Shown: positions 16,790 through 25,776, counted from the first letter of the stretch. The stretch is 64,000 nucleotides of DNA from Pseudoalteromonas tunicata (GCF_002310815.1 NZ_CP011033.1:372001-436000), one strand, 5' to 3'. The notes: generated from the letters alone by a model not told the origin. Translations and numbers: made by a program.

Positions 16790-19048
16790 ATGAAGTTTCG
16801 TTTTCCCGTAGTAATTATCGATGAAGATTTTCGCTCTGAAAATATTTCAGGATCTGGCATTCGCGATTTAGCCCACGCGATTGGCGAGCAAGGTTATGAA
16901 ATTGTTGGTTTTACTAGCTATGGCGATTTAAGTGCGTTTGCACAGCAAGCTAGTCGTGCCTCGTGTTTTATTTTATCTATCGATGATGAAGAGTTTGGAA
17001 CCGGTACTGCTGAAGAAGTTGAGCACGCATTAGTCGCACTGCGTGAATTTATTGTGCAAGTGCGCCGTCGCAATAGCGATATCCCTATTTTTCTTTATGG
17101 TGAAACGCGTACCGCAGAACATATTCCAAATGATGTACTGCGCCAACTACACGGCTTTATTAATATGTTTGAAGATACCGCTGATTTTGTGGCCAAGTAT
17201 ATTATCCGTGAAGCAAAAAAATATTTAGATTCTTTAGCACCGCCGTTTTTTAAAGCCCTAATGAATTATGCCAGCGATGGTTCTTACTCTTGGCATTGTC
17301 CGGGTCACTCAGGTGGCGTGGCATTTTTGAAAAGCCCCGTTGGACAAATGTTCCACCAGTTTTTTGGCGAAAACATGCTGCGCGCCGATGTCTGTAACTC
17401 GGTTGATGAGTTAGGCCAATTGCTTGATCACACAGGCCCAGTTGCTAAAAGTGAGCAAAATGCGGCGCGAATTTTTAAAGCCGACCATTTGTTTTTTGTT
17501 ACTAACGGCACTTCAACATCGAATAAAATTGTTTGGCATTCTACCGTTGCGCCGGGTGATATTGTCGTAGTTGACCGTAACTGTCATAAATCGATTTTAC
17601 ATTCGATCATCATGACCGGTGCTATTCCGGTGTTTTTAATGCCAACACGTAACCATTACGGCATTATTGGGCCTATTCCAAAACATGAGTTTTCACCGGA
17701 GTCTATCAAAGCTAAAATTGATGCCCATCCGTTTGCGTCTAAAGCTAAAAATAAAAATCCACGTATTTTAACCATTACCCAAAGTACCTACGATGGCGTA
17801 CTTTATAATGTGGAACAAATTAAAGCAGAGCTTGGTTCGTATGTTGATACGCTGCATTTTGATGAGGCGTGGCTACCCCATGCGACGTTTCATGAGTTTT
17901 ATCAAGATATGCATGCCATTGGTGGCGATGAACGCCCGCGTTCTGATGATGCGGTGGTATTTGCAACGCAATCAACCCATAAGCTACTAGCTGGTATTTC
18001 TCAGGCATCACAAATTTTGGTGCAAAATGCTAAAAATCGTCCACTTGATACCCATAGATTTAATGAATCATACTTAATGCATTCATCAACGAGCCCGCAA
18101 TATTCAATTATTGCTTCGTGTGATATTGCAGCTGCCATGATGGAGCAACCTGGTGGCCGAGCTTTGGTTGAAGAATCGTTATCTGAAGCGATTGATTTTC
18201 GCCGAGCGATGCGCAAAGTCGCTGCTGAATTTGGTGACGATGATTGGTGGTTCAGCGTTTGGGGACCAAAAAATCTGCCAGAAAGTGGCATTGGTGGCCG
18301 TGAAGATTGGTTAGTAAAAGCACAAGATGATTGGCATCAATTTGGTGATATTGAAGCTGGCTTTAATATGCTCGATCCGATTAAAGCGACCATTATTACC
18401 CCTGGACTTGGTGCTGATGGCAGCTTTGAGGCCACAGGTATTCCGGCTACAATTTTAACTAAATATTTGGCTGAACACGGTATTGTGGTTGAAAAAACAG
18501 GCCTGTATTCATTCTTTATTATGTTTACCATTGGTATTACTAAAGGTCGTTGGAATTCAATGGTCACTGAATTACAACAGTTTAAAGATGATTATGACCA
18601 AAACTTACCTCTTTGGCGTATTTTACCTGAGTTTGTAGAGCGCAATCCTCAATATGAAAAAGTAGGTTTAAAAGATTTGTGTCAGCAGATCCACGCGATT
18701 TATCAGCAGTTTGATATTTCTAAAGTGACAACAAATATGTACCTTTCCAGTATTGAGCCTGCGATGTTACCAGCCGATGCATGGACTAAAATGGCTCACC
18801 GTGAAATTGAGCGTGTCAGTATTGATGAGCTAGAAGGGCGCATTACCGCGATGTTAGTGACACCGTATCCACCGGGGATCCCATTGATGGTGCCAGGTGA
18901 GCGTTTCAATACAACGATTATCAATTATTTAAAGTTCACTCGTGAATTTAACGAGCGTTTCCCAGGGTTTGAGACAGATGTTCATGGTCTGGTGCGCGAA
19001 AAAATTGATGGCACTAACCATTATTTTGTTGATGTAGTTGGTCAATAA
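16790..19048 (+). CDS. Orn/Lys/Arg decarboxylase, LdcA-like (lysine decarboxylase likely)
   Basis: A 752-residue PLP-dependent decarboxylase with all three domains of the family: an N-terminal receiver-like wing (1-130), the large PLP fold with K398 in STHKLL forming the Schiff base, preceded by HFDEAW and GTSTSNK, and a C-terminal domain with PYPPGIPLMVPGER. Overall the sequence tracks Pseudomonas LdcA (lysine to cadaverine) more than E. coli AdiA, e.g. YSWHCPGHSGGVA, SILHSIIMTGAIP and VEKTGLYSF. Arginine or ornithine use is not excluded. The ATG at 16790 has AAGGAA upstream and is preferred over the in-frame ATG at 16727. It would raise pH or feed polyamine pools. Confidence 0.92.
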   Translation: MKFRFPVVIIDEDFRSENISGSGIRDLAHAIGEQGYEIVGFTSYGDLSAFAQQASRASCFILSIDDEEFGTGTAEEVEHALVALREFIVQVRRRNSDIPIFLYGETRTAEHIPNDVLRQLHGFINMFEDTADFVAKYIIREAKKYLDSLAPPFFKALMNYASDGSYSWHCPGHSGGVAFLKSPVGQMFHQFFGENMLRADVCNSVDELGQLLDHTGPVAKSEQNAARIFKADHLFFVTNGTSTSNKIVWHSTVAPGDIVVVDRNCHKSILHSIIMTGAIPVFLMPTRNHYGIIGPIPKHEFSPESIKAKIDAHPFASKAKNKNPRILTITQSTYDGVLYNVEQIKAELGSYVDTLHFDEAWLPHATFHEFYQDMHAIGGDERPRSDDAVVFATQSTHKLLAGISQASQILVQNAKNRPLDTHRFNESYLMHSSTSPQYSIIASCDIAAAMMEQPGGRALVEESLSEAIDFRRAMRKVAAEFGDDDWWFSVWGPKNLPESGIGGREDWLVKAQDDWHQFGDIEAGFNMLDPIKATIITPGLGADGSFEATGIPATILTKYLAEHGIVVEKTGLYSFFIMFTIGITKGRWNSMVTELQQFKDDYDQNLPLWRILPEFVERNPQYEKVGLKDLCQQIHAIYQQFDISKVTTNMYLSSIEPAMLPADAWTKMAHREIERVSIDELEGRITAMLVTPYPPGIPLMVPGERFNTTIINYLKFTREFNERFPGFETDVHGLVREKIDGTNHYFVDVVGQ

Positions 19049-19084
19049 TTAAATATTGAAATTAATGAATAATGATAAATATTA

Positions 19085-19115
19085 AAAACCAGCCGAGTGA
19101 GGCTGGTTTTTTTTT
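19085..19115 (+). terminator. Terminator of the decarboxylase gene
   Basis: AACCAGCC-GAGTGA-GGCTGGTT followed by eight or more T; it lies about 40 bases past the stop codon. Confidence 0.92.
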
Positions 19116-19202
19116 ACAGTGAAATAGTATGGTTTTAGTGGTGATCTGCTTATCAATAGAATCAGTAATGACGACTTAATTAACGCTAAGGATTTGACAT
19201 AA

Positions 19203-19727
19203 ATGATAAAAATTAACCATTACCTCTTGCTGTTTTTAATAATAATGCTCAGTGGATGCGTGGGGATGCCTCAAGGTGTGAAGCCTGTTGATGATTTTGA
19301 GCTAAATAAATATTTAGGGACTTGGTATGAAGTGGCAAGGCTCGACCATTCTTTTGAACGCGGCTTAGATCAAGTCACTGCTGAATATGTTTTGCAAGAC
19401 GATGGCAGCGTCAATGTAATTAATCGAGGTTTTTCGTTGAAAAAACAGCAATGGCAAGAGGCTAATAGCCGGGCTTATTTTGTTGAGTCTTCTGATCTTG
19501 GTTATTTAAAAGTATCGTTTTTTGGCCCTTTTTATGGCTCATACGTTATTTTTGGCCTGGATAAATCTAATTATCAATATGCGTTTGTTTCAGGCCCCGA
19601 TCTTGATTATTTATGGCTGTTGGCTCGGACAAAAACACTGTCACCTGAAGTGATAACTCAATTTACTGACCAAGCCCAGGCACTCGGTTTCGAAACTGAT
19701 AAATTAATATTCGTAAATCACCAATAA
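19203..19727 (+). CDS. blc: Outer-membrane lipoprotein lipocalin (Blc-type)
   Basis: A 174-residue lipocalin. The lipobox LSGC puts the lipidated Cys at residue 19. The bacterial lipocalin signature GTWYEVARLDHSFERGL occurs at about residues 39-55, followed by the strand pairs GSVNVINRGF, YLKVSFFGPFYGSYVIFGLD and the closing YLWLLARTKTL. Blc binds lysophospholipids or fatty acids and is membrane anchored; this role is taken from the family. It is followed 48 bases later by another exported protein. Confidence 0.92.
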   Translation: MIKINHYLLLFLIIMLSGCVGMPQGVKPVDDFELNKYLGTWYEVARLDHSFERGLDQVTAEYVLQDDGSVNVINRGFSLKKQQWQEANSRAYFVESSDLGYLKVSFFGPFYGSYVIFGLDKSNYQYAFVSGPDLDYLWLLARTKTLSPEVITQFTDQAQALGFETDKLIFVNHQ

Positions 19728-19775
19728 TCGCTAATACTGTAAAAGGACACCGAGTCTTTCTATCAGGATAAACAA

Positions 19776-20195
19776 ATGGTTAAACGAATTATTTGCTTGG
19801 CACTCGTTTTTTGTAGTGATGCTAGCGCGCAGTCGTGGTACTTAGGGCAATGGCGAGTCGTTGATATGGTCTTTGCTGGGATCACAGCTATGGATATAAA
19901 CGAAGCGCAAAATTGGGTTGGCAGAAAAGCGACTTTACGCAGTGAAAAAGCTTTTTTTCGTACTTGGCAATGCGAAAAACCCCGTTACCTTGAAGTTGAT
20001 TTAACCGAAGCGCAATTTTATTCAGACTATCGAGTCAGTTTTGAGATGCTGGATATTCAAACGGATACAGTCACGATACTTGATATTAAATGCCCATTTG
20101 AAATCTCAGCCAAGGGAGCTGTACTTATTCAAGCTAATCATCAATTTAGTTACAGTTTATGGGACGGTGTTTTTTTTAAAATGTCTAAAATTTAA
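19776..20195 (+). CDS. Exported protein of unknown function
   Basis: A 139-residue protein with a short signal peptide (residues 1-19, ends ASA before QSWYLGQW). Two Cys in the mature part could pair. The mature sequence is about 120 residues, predicted mainly beta (TLRSEKAFFRTW, YLEVDLTEAQFYSDYRVSFEMLDI, TVTILDIKCPFE), compatible with a small periplasmic barrel or sandwich. I do not recognise the family. It follows blc in the same direction; co-transcription is plausible. Confidence 0.75.
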   Translation: MVKRIICLALVFCSDASAQSWYLGQWRVVDMVFAGITAMDINEAQNWVGRKATLRSEKAFFRTWQCEKPRYLEVDLTEAQFYSDYRVSFEMLDIQTDTVTILDIKCPFEISAKGAVLIQANHQFSYSLWDGVFFKMSKI

Positions 20196-20244
20196 ACCTG
20201 CTTGTAGTTTAAGTCTTTAAGGCTGCATTTTAGCCACTCTTTCA

Positions 20245-20269
20245 ATAGACAATTAAGATTATTGTCTAT
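20245..20269. promoter_or_regulatory. 25-bp palindrome upstream of mntP, candidate operator
   Basis: ATAGACAAT (20245-20253) and ATTGTCTAT (20261-20269) are perfect inverted arms around AAGATTA-like spacer TAAGATT. It lies 71-95 bases before the mntP start. It does not match the E. coli MntR box or a yybP-ykoY riboswitch, but a dimeric repressor site is inferred. Confidence 0.5.
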
Positions 20270-20340
20270 CTAATCTTCTTTATTCCTTGATATTATACTG
20301 CCTTATTTTTGCTGCATTGAGCAGGCTAAAGGGGTAATAA

Positions 20341-20880
20341 GTGGTCGAAGTGATTATTCTTGCAATTGCGTTAAGTATGGATGCATTTGCCGTTGCCATT
20401 GGCCTTGGGTCAAAACATCAGAAAAAAACCAGTGTCCTCGCTGTAATGGCGGCAGGCTATTTTGGCTTTTTTCAAGGGGTGATGCCACTCATTGGTTATT
20501 TAGGTGGAAAAGGGTTGTTAGGTTGGATGCAGGCTTATGCTAGCTGGGTCGCATTTATTTTATTGGTGCTGATTGGTGGCAAAATGATTTACGAATCTTT
20601 TTCCGAAGGCATTGAAGAAGATATAGCCAAAATTACCCACAGAGTGATGTTGGTTTTAGCGATTGCTACCAGTGTGGATGCGATGGCGGCCGGTTTTACA
20701 TTGACTTTATTAGCAGTGAATCCATTTGTGGCATGTGCATTAATTGGCGTTATTACCTTTGGCTTTAGTTGGTTAGGGGTACTGATAGGCAATAAAAGTG
20801 GCACTTATTTAGAAAGTCATGCTGAGCGATTAGGCGGCATCGTATTAATTTTAATTGGTTTTAAAATATTGTTGTTTTGA
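20341..20880 (+). CDS. mntP: MntP manganese efflux pump
   Basis: A 179-residue, six-helix inner-membrane exporter. The two internal-repeat signatures are both present: [14 protein letters not shown] near residue 10 and [14 protein letters not shown] near 107, with the paired Asp residues that bind Mn(II). The GTG start has AGGGG seven bases upstream. It is monocistronic. The 25-bp palindrome upstream suggests control by a metal-responsive repressor; no manganese riboswitch was recognised. Confidence 0.95.
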   Translation: MVEVIILAIALSMDAFAVAIGLGSKHQKKTSVLAVMAAGYFGFFQGVMPLIGYLGGKGLLGWMQAYASWVAFILLVLIGGKMIYESFSEGIEEDIAKITHRVMLVLAIATSVDAMAAGFTLTLLAVNPFVACALIGVITFGFSWLGVLIGNKSGTYLESHAERLGGIVLILIGFKILLF

Positions 20881-20884
20881 GAAT

Positions 20885-20916
20885 AAAAAAAAGGTGAGTA
20901 CATAAGGTACTCACCT
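20885..20916 (-). terminator. Terminator of the leftward FAD/aminotransferase/DsbA operon
   Basis: AGGTGAGTAC-ATAAG-GTACTCACCT is a perfect 10-base stem preceded on the plus strand by eight A, i.e. a T run on the minus strand. It can also form on the plus strand just after mntP, but without a T run. Confidence 0.88.
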
Positions 20917-21012
20917 CTCAGCCAAAAAGGGGCTTCGTATGCTCATTGAGCAAAGCGGCTGAAAAAGGGGGATTGTCCTCATCGCAAATCAGTACAATGA
21001 GGATTAGCCCCT
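20917..21012. other. Structured convergent intergenic segment
   Basis: Between the minus-strand terminator and the DsbA-like stop are further complementary arms: GGGG/CCCC around TCCTCAT (20977-20983) and ATGAGGA (20998-21004), GCTCA/TGAGC (20941-20951), and CAGCC/GGCTG (20919-20923, 20959-20963). This may be a long 3' UTR fold or a small RNA. No Rfam family was recognised. Confidence 0.35.
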
Positions 21013-21024
21013 TGGGGAACAAAC

Positions 21025-21888
21025 CTATTTTTGCCAAAAATCTCCTTGGGCAATAATGCTGTGATTAAAGTTAAGCGCGTTTAACAGCTCACGTGCTTGT
21101 TGGTTGGCACATTGCAATACTTCAGTGGCTTCTTTGAGTGTCCAACTAGGGTAACGTAACAATTTTTGCTCATCAGTTAATTGAAGCGGTTTTACTTTGT
21201 GATTATTTTGTAGCAGTAGCGCTCTTTCTAATGCAACGTAACTGGCCGAACCGACCACTCGTTCTGGAAATTGAGATAAAAATATAATCGAAGGAAAACC
21301 TCTGGCACCAAGTGCTAGCATTTCTTGTTGTTCACGTAAAAATAAACTGCTAATGGATGCACTGTGTAATAGGCTTTGGAACGTATCGACATCGAAGCCA
21401 AATTCGGCCACACAGGCTAATAGCTTTTGCTCATCTGATAGATTTATCGCTAAAAGAAATATTTTCTCTCGCATAAAACGCACAAAATCACTTTCTCTGT
21501 GAGGCTGTAATTGACGGGCAACCAAGGCTGCTTTACATAAAATATAGGAATTTGTGATGGGATCGGTACGCCAAACACTGGGGTCAATGGGTTGCTGATA
21601 ATGAGCTGCTACTTGTTGCCAATGAGGAATAACGTCAAGTGGGCCGCTTATGCCGTTGCCAGCATCGCCAAATCCTTGCCAACTAGGTAACAAACCACCG
21701 TGAATATAACGCGTAGTAAAGCTAAAATTACAATTTAAGCGTCGCCAAGCTGGCTCTATCGCCCAACAATGTGAACAAATTGGGTCGGTAACAAAAACAA
21801 CATCAGCTGCATTTAAATGGCTTGGCTTTGCACTGTGAGGTTGCTGGCTTTTAGGTAAAACACATCCTTGTTCACTATCACACTGCAT
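21025..21888 (-). CDS. DsbA-family (FrnE/thioredoxin_5-like) protein
   Basis: A 287-residue thioredoxin-fold protein. The redox motif is CSHC (in DPICSHCWAIEP, about residues 37-40), followed by a helical insertion and the cis-Pro region ARGFPSIIF. There is no convincing signal peptide, and the layout resembles the cytosolic FrnE/YjbH (SpxH) group rather than periplasmic DsbA. The N-terminus adds two further Cys (MQCDSEQGC). Its start overlaps the aminotransferase by 11 bases, showing translational coupling. It may reduce, oxidise or isomerise a thiol-bearing intermediate made by its partners; that is inference. Confidence 0.85.
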   Translation of the reverse strand: MQCDSEQGCVLPKSQQPHSAKPSHLNAADVVFVTDPICSHCWAIEPAWRRLNCNFSFTTRYIHGGLLPSWQGFGDAGNGISGPLDVIPHWQQVAAHYQQPIDPSVWRTDPITNSYILCKAALVARQLQPHRESDFVRFMREKIFLLAINLSDEQKLLACVAEFGFDVDTFQSLLHSASISSLFLREQQEMLALGARGFPSIIFLSQFPERVVGSASYVALERALLLQNNHKVKPLQLTDEQKLLRYPSWTLKEATEVLQCANQQARELLNALNFNHSIIAQGDFWQK

Positions 21889-23074
21889 TTGAGGTTACTC
21901 CTAAACGTATTAATGTGGTTTCCATGCGATCTAATCCCTGTTGCAAAATGCTAAAACTGGTCGCAAAACAAATTCGAACGTGCCCCTTTGCCGCAGGGCC
22001 AAAAAAGCGTTCATTACCAGGTACAATTGCCAGTTTATCTTTTAGGCACTCTTTAACAAATTCATCGGCGCAAAGTCCTGTTGCACGGATATCTGGAAAT
22101 AATAAATAAGTAGCTGCAGGGATACGACATTGTATGCCTGGCATTTGGTTTAAACGCGTTACTGCGTAATCGCGCAAGTGCGTTAGGTGAGCAATAAACG
22201 CATCAACCCAATACCAGCAATTTAAAATGGCTTCAGTGGCGGCAATTTGCGATAAAGTAGACACACCTCCTGCGGTGGTCATCACATTAGCAGCGTTCAC
22301 CAACGCTTGATAATGTGCTTGATTAGGCGCAAAAATAGCCCCGACTCTAAGCCCCGCTAGTGCAAATGATTTAGAAAAACCATACACAGTCACAACCTGC
22401 TGTTGTAGAGCGTTGGATAAATGATGAAAGCTGGTCATTTGTTGATCGGGGTAGACAATATCTGACCAGATCTCATCATTTAAAATTATTAAGTTATGTT
22501 TTTGTGCCAGTAGAGCGAGCTGCTCAAGTTCAGCTTTGCTCATAATAAGGCCAAGCGGATTGTGTGGATTACATACCCCAATTAACTTAGTACGGTTATT
22601 AATGAGTTTTGGCAGTTGTTCGAAACAGAATGCGCCTCTTTGCTCATCAAACGGGCAGCGTTTTACTGACGCACCAGCTGCAAGGGCGGCTTGTTCAAAT
22701 AAAAAATCAACGGGATCAAAAATAATAGCTTCATCACCTGGTTGTAAATAACATCGAGCGACTGCGTACATTGCACTGGCGACACTGTCAATCGGTAGAA
22801 TTAACTCTGGAAACAGATGATAGTTTTTGCGTTTCAATAACCCGGTCGCGAGCGCCTGTTTAAAACTATTAAGTCCTTGATGTGGGCCATATGAAAATAC
22901 CCCGTCTAATGCATATTCGGCAATGGCACGACTGATCTCAGGCGCAGCACGAAAATCAGGATCGGCAGCCGTAAGAGGGATGACATCAGGTGCGGTTTCA
23001 GCCCAGCGAAAATTAAATGCGCGCTCTTTTAATAATAGTAACGGTACATTTTCGGCATCAAATAAGTTCTTCAT
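21878..23074 (-). CDS. PLP-dependent class I/II aminotransferase (MalY/PatB-like)
   Basis: A 398-residue fold-type I PLP enzyme. The ATG at 23074 follows TAGGAT; a non-ATG start 15 bases earlier is less likely. Visible landmarks: LTAADPDF and FSYGPHQGL near the N-terminus, CNPHNPLGL (substrate Asn), NDEIWSDIVY (PLP Asp) and YGFSKSFALAGLRVG containing the Schiff-base Lys. The substitution of NPTNPTG by NPHNPLG and the LNDEIW segment recall MalY/PatB cystathionine beta-lyase-like enzymes, so C-S lyase or aminotransferase activity are both possible. It is sandwiched between a flavin monooxygenase and a DsbA-like protein. Confidence 0.88.
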   Translation of the reverse strand: MKNLFDAENVPLLLLKERAFNFRWAETAPDVIPLTAADPDFRAAPEISRAIAEYALDGVFSYGPHQGLNSFKQALATGLLKRKNYHLFPELILPIDSVASAMYAVARCYLQPGDEAIIFDPVDFLFEQAALAAGASVKRCPFDEQRGAFCFEQLPKLINNRTKLIGVCNPHNPLGLIMSKAELEQLALLAQKHNLIILNDEIWSDIVYPDQQMTSFHHLSNALQQQVVTVYGFSKSFALAGLRVGAIFAPNQAHYQALVNAANVMTTAGGVSTLSQIAATEAILNCWYWVDAFIAHLTHLRDYAVTRLNQMPGIQCRIPAATYLLFPDIRATGLCADEFVKECLKDKLAIVPGNERFFGPAAKGHVRICFATSFSILQQGLDRMETTLIRLGVTSNAV

Positions 23075-23094
23075 ACAAATCCTAGGCAAAGTGA

Positions 23095-24183
23095 TTAAAA
23101 AGCAAACGGTATTTTTTGTTCATGATGGTGGCACTGCAAAAATTCATCTTGTAAGACAATACCTTGAGATAAATAGCAATCTGCTAGTAGTTTGCGTTTT
23201 TTACTGTATTGAGCCAAAGCCAAAGGGACAAGCTCGGCACTAATATCAATTAAGCTACTTGCCAGCTCAATGGCGTCGACCATTGCAGAGTTCACCCCTT
23301 GACTGGTGAAAGGCAATAAAGCGTGGGCAGCATCCCCAAGTAAAACAATATTGCGGTGAAAATACTGCGCTATGGGTTCTAAATAACGGGTTTGCCATAA
23401 ATGGGAGCAATTAAAATCAGTATATTTAATTAGGTGTTGCACAGGTTTTGGAAAATGACCTACGGTTTGCTGGGCAAATTGCCACATGTCGCTTTGGCTT
23501 TGACCTGTGAGCTGATATTTTTGGTTATCAAATTGAATAAACCAGACAATACGCTCTGAACTTGCTGGTACCATACCCACTGCAAGCCCGCCTTCTTGCA
23601 GTTTATATTTCACAAAATGTCGATTTAAGTCTTTAACTAAATTAACATCATCAATAATCGATACGAGTTCATTTACTTTGCCGTGTGATGTTTGGGCCGT
23701 TGGAAATATCTGTTGGCGCACTTTAGAGCGTCCGCCATCACAGCCTAAAAAAATATCGGCTTGAATGCGTTTGTTACCTTCAAACACTGCGGTACTCGCA
23801 TGACCATCAGGCTCAAATTCAAAGTGGCTAAATTGATAATTGAAATGCAACCACTGTGCTGGGATTTGGCTTAGCAAGCAATCAATAAAGGCTTTTCGGG
23901 TAGTTGCAAAACTGTTTGGTAACGCGTGTGATTGTAAATTTGTATTATGCTGGTCGCGGATATTGCAACCACTTAGCGTATAGCCACAATTGCGGGTTTT
24001 ATCTAACATGCCAAGCTGGTTGAGTGCATTAAGGCCATTTTCGAGCATAATAAAGCCTAACCCTTCGCGGCCTGAAAGCGCACTGCGCTCATAAATGTCG
24101 ACTCGGCCACCGAGCTTTTTATAATAAACAGCAAATGCTAAACCTGCTATTCCACCACCAATAATTGCAATACGCTGCTGCAT
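23095..24183 (-). CDS. FAD-dependent monooxygenase (PHBH-type)
   Basis: A 362-residue flavoprotein aromatic-hydroxylase-type enzyme using NAD(P)H and O2. The start at 24183 (MQQRIAIIGGG) has GGAG seven bases upstream. It has all three family fingerprints: the Rossmann GGGIAG at residues 8-13, the DG motif GCDGGRSKVRQ in the middle, and GDAAHALLPFTSQGVNSAM for FAD ribityl binding. Length fits the UbiH/PHBH superfamily. It is the first gene of a leftward operon, divergent from a LysR regulator. Its substrate is unknown; an aromatic or heteroaromatic amine metabolite is a guess. Confidence 0.88.
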   Translation of the reverse strand: MQQRIAIIGGGIAGLAFAVYYKKLGGRVDIYERSALSGREGLGFIMLENGLNALNQLGMLDKTRNCGYTLSGCNIRDQHNTNLQSHALPNSFATTRKAFIDCLLSQIPAQWLHFNYQFSHFEFEPDGHASTAVFEGNKRIQADIFLGCDGGRSKVRQQIFPTAQTSHGKVNELVSIIDDVNLVKDLNRHFVKYKLQEGGLAVGMVPASSERIVWFIQFDNQKYQLTGQSQSDMWQFAQQTVGHFPKPVQHLIKYTDFNCSHLWQTRYLEPIAQYFHRNIVLLGDAAHALLPFTSQGVNSAMVDAIELASSLIDISAELVPLALAQYSKKRKLLADCYLSQGIVLQDEFLQCHHHEQKIPFAF

Positions 24184-24265
24184 AGCGTTACTCCGAATAA
24201 ACAAACGCAGATACTATGTTAACAGTTGGTAACTTTGTGTGTAATATGGGTACGTACATAATAGT

Positions 24266-24281
24266 TATGCAAATTTGCATA
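24266..24281. promoter_or_regulatory. Candidate LysR operator dyad in the divergent promoter
   Basis: The sequence TTATGCAAATTTGCATAA in the 118-base region between the divergent starts is a near-perfect inverted repeat (TATGCAA / TTGCATA). Its location 20-36 bases before the regulator ATG fits autoregulation. LysR sites usually contain T-N11-A, which this dyad also satisfies loosely. Confidence 0.5.
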
Positions 24282-24301
24282 ATCAAAACCGAAGGGATTA
24301 A

Positions 24302-25189
24302 ATGAGTCATTTTAGTTGGGACGATATCAAAATCGCTCATCAAGCAGCAAAACTAGGTTCGCTCAGTAAAGCGGCAGAATTTTATGGTATTAACTATTCA
24401 ACAGTACTGCGACGTATTGAACAGCTCGAAAAGGCACTTGAATGTAAGTTATTTTTACGTCATCAAAGAGGCTATCAGTTAACGGATGCAGGGCGACAAT
24501 TACTGGCTTTTATGCCAGATATCGAAACTCGATTTCATCATTTTCAAAGCTCATTAACTCAGCATAAAAGCGAAATTAACGGCACCTTGAAAATTACCAC
24601 ACTGCCAGAGTACTCCTCTTTTTTACATGCTATTTTATTAAAGTGTCAGCAGCTATATCCTAAACTGCGTTTATTGGTAGATGTCAGTAACGATATCGTA
24701 AAGTTAGAAAGTGGTGGTGCACATATTTCAATTCGAGCTGGTAAAGGCACTGATATTCAAGCTGATTTAATCGCCAATGCAATTTGCCCTTTAACCTATT
24801 CGTATTATGCCGCAGAAAGTTATATTACTCGCCGAGGATTGCCAGAAAGTGAAGCGCAGTTTAATGAGCATACTTGGGTGATGCCAAGTGGACGCAAGCA
24901 AAGTTTGTCTTTTGTGAGGGATATTTATCCGCTTTTAGCGACTCAAAGTATTAGTTATCAAAGTAATCATTTTTTTGATATTCAATCGGCAATTGAACAT
25001 GGCATAGGCATAGGGCCGATTGATGATGCCAAAGTAATTAAGGGCAGTGGTTTGCAAAGGGTTAACACTATAATATGCAAAAATGAAAATTTTTTATGGT
25101 TTGTTTATCATAAAGATTTAAGGGATGACGTTAAAGTACAAGCCGTCGCAAAATTAATTAAACAAGACTTTAATGGGCTGGAGGGTTAA
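24302..25189 (+). CDS. LysR-family transcriptional regulator
   Basis: A 295-residue LysR regulator. The winged helix-turn-helix covers residues 1-62 (DDIKIAHQAAKLGSLSKAAEFYGINYSTVLRRIEQLE), and the periplasmic-binding-like effector domain covers about 90-290. It is divergent from the FAD/aminotransferase/DsbA operon with a 118-base shared promoter region, the classic layout for a LysR protein controlling its neighbour. The region carries TATGCAAATTTGCATA-like dyad (about 24266-24281), a good candidate operator. GAAGGGA precedes the start. Confidence 0.9.
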   Translation: MSHFSWDDIKIAHQAAKLGSLSKAAEFYGINYSTVLRRIEQLEKALECKLFLRHQRGYQLTDAGRQLLAFMPDIETRFHHFQSSLTQHKSEINGTLKITTLPEYSSFLHAILLKCQQLYPKLRLLVDVSNDIVKLESGGAHISIRAGKGTDIQADLIANAICPLTYSYYAAESYITRRGLPESEAQFNEHTWVMPSGRKQSLSFVRDIYPLLATQSISYQSNHFFDIQSAIEHGIGIGPIDDAKVIKGSGLQRVNTIICKNENFLWFVYHKDLRDDVKVQAVAKLIKQDFNGLEG

Positions 25190-25596
25190 TTTTCGCTAAA
25201 TTGCTTGATCAAGGATCTCCGTTCAGGATATTGCGAAAGGTATTGCTCCGTTGAGTCAAAAAAATTAACTTTAACGGGTAAATCTTGCCAGAGCTTTTTA
25301 AGGTAAAACGTTGCAATTGAATTACCATTGGCGAGGTAATCGACATTGGTATAACCGCGCATTGCCATATTTTCAAACATTTTACGGCCTTGCTCCATGC
25401 TATCTGCGGTTCCTAATTGCCAATGAGTTAAATTGACAATTGCATAATGAATCGCATTTTCCGGATACTTTTGATATTCCAAAAACATGGCATTGCGAAA
25501 TTGGATCACCCCTTCTTTATTAAATCCTTCAAATAACTCCAGATACAAAAATGGGGGATCAATAGCAAAATGATACTTACCATGACCAACGAACAT
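25186..25596 (-). CDS. Hypothetical protein, STAS/SpoIIAA-like length, unknown family
   Basis: A 136-residue soluble protein with no signal peptide or membrane segment. The sequence mixes strands and helices (YHFAIDPPFLYLELFEGFNKEGVIQFRNAMFLE, NAIHYAIVNLTHWQLGTADSM), a pattern reminiscent of small alpha/beta domains that bind partners, but I cannot assign it. A strong AAGGAAAAGG ribosome site supports the start. Its stop codon overlaps the LysR stop codon by four bases in tail-to-tail arrangement, so the two genes lack any space for a terminator between them. Confidence 0.75.
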   Translation of the reverse strand: MFVGHGKYHFAIDPPFLYLELFEGFNKEGVIQFRNAMFLEYQKYPENAIHYAIVNLTHWQLGTADSMEQGRKMFENMAMRGYTNVDYLANGNSIATFYLKKLWQDLPVKVNFFDSTEQYLSQYPERRSLIKQFSEN

Positions 25597-25776
25597 GCCT
25601 TTTCCTTTTTAATACAGCCACGCTAACCTTTAGCATAATACGTTATCATTTGGCCTTGGCCAAGCAATCGTGATTTATTGTTAGATTAAGGTATTTTTTA
25701 CTCGTATTAGGACTTAAGAGTCAAAATAAAAAAAATATTCATAAAACTATTGTATCGTAGAATAAATGAACTATCA

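Noticed and set aside
20196..20340. yybP-ykoY manganese riboswitch before mntP
   Set aside because: The conserved loops of this riboswitch could not be found; only a short palindrome is present.
22923..23243. 106-codon plus-strand frame across the aminotransferase/FAD monooxygenase junction
   Set aside because: It lies opposite two clear genes and has no conserved character.
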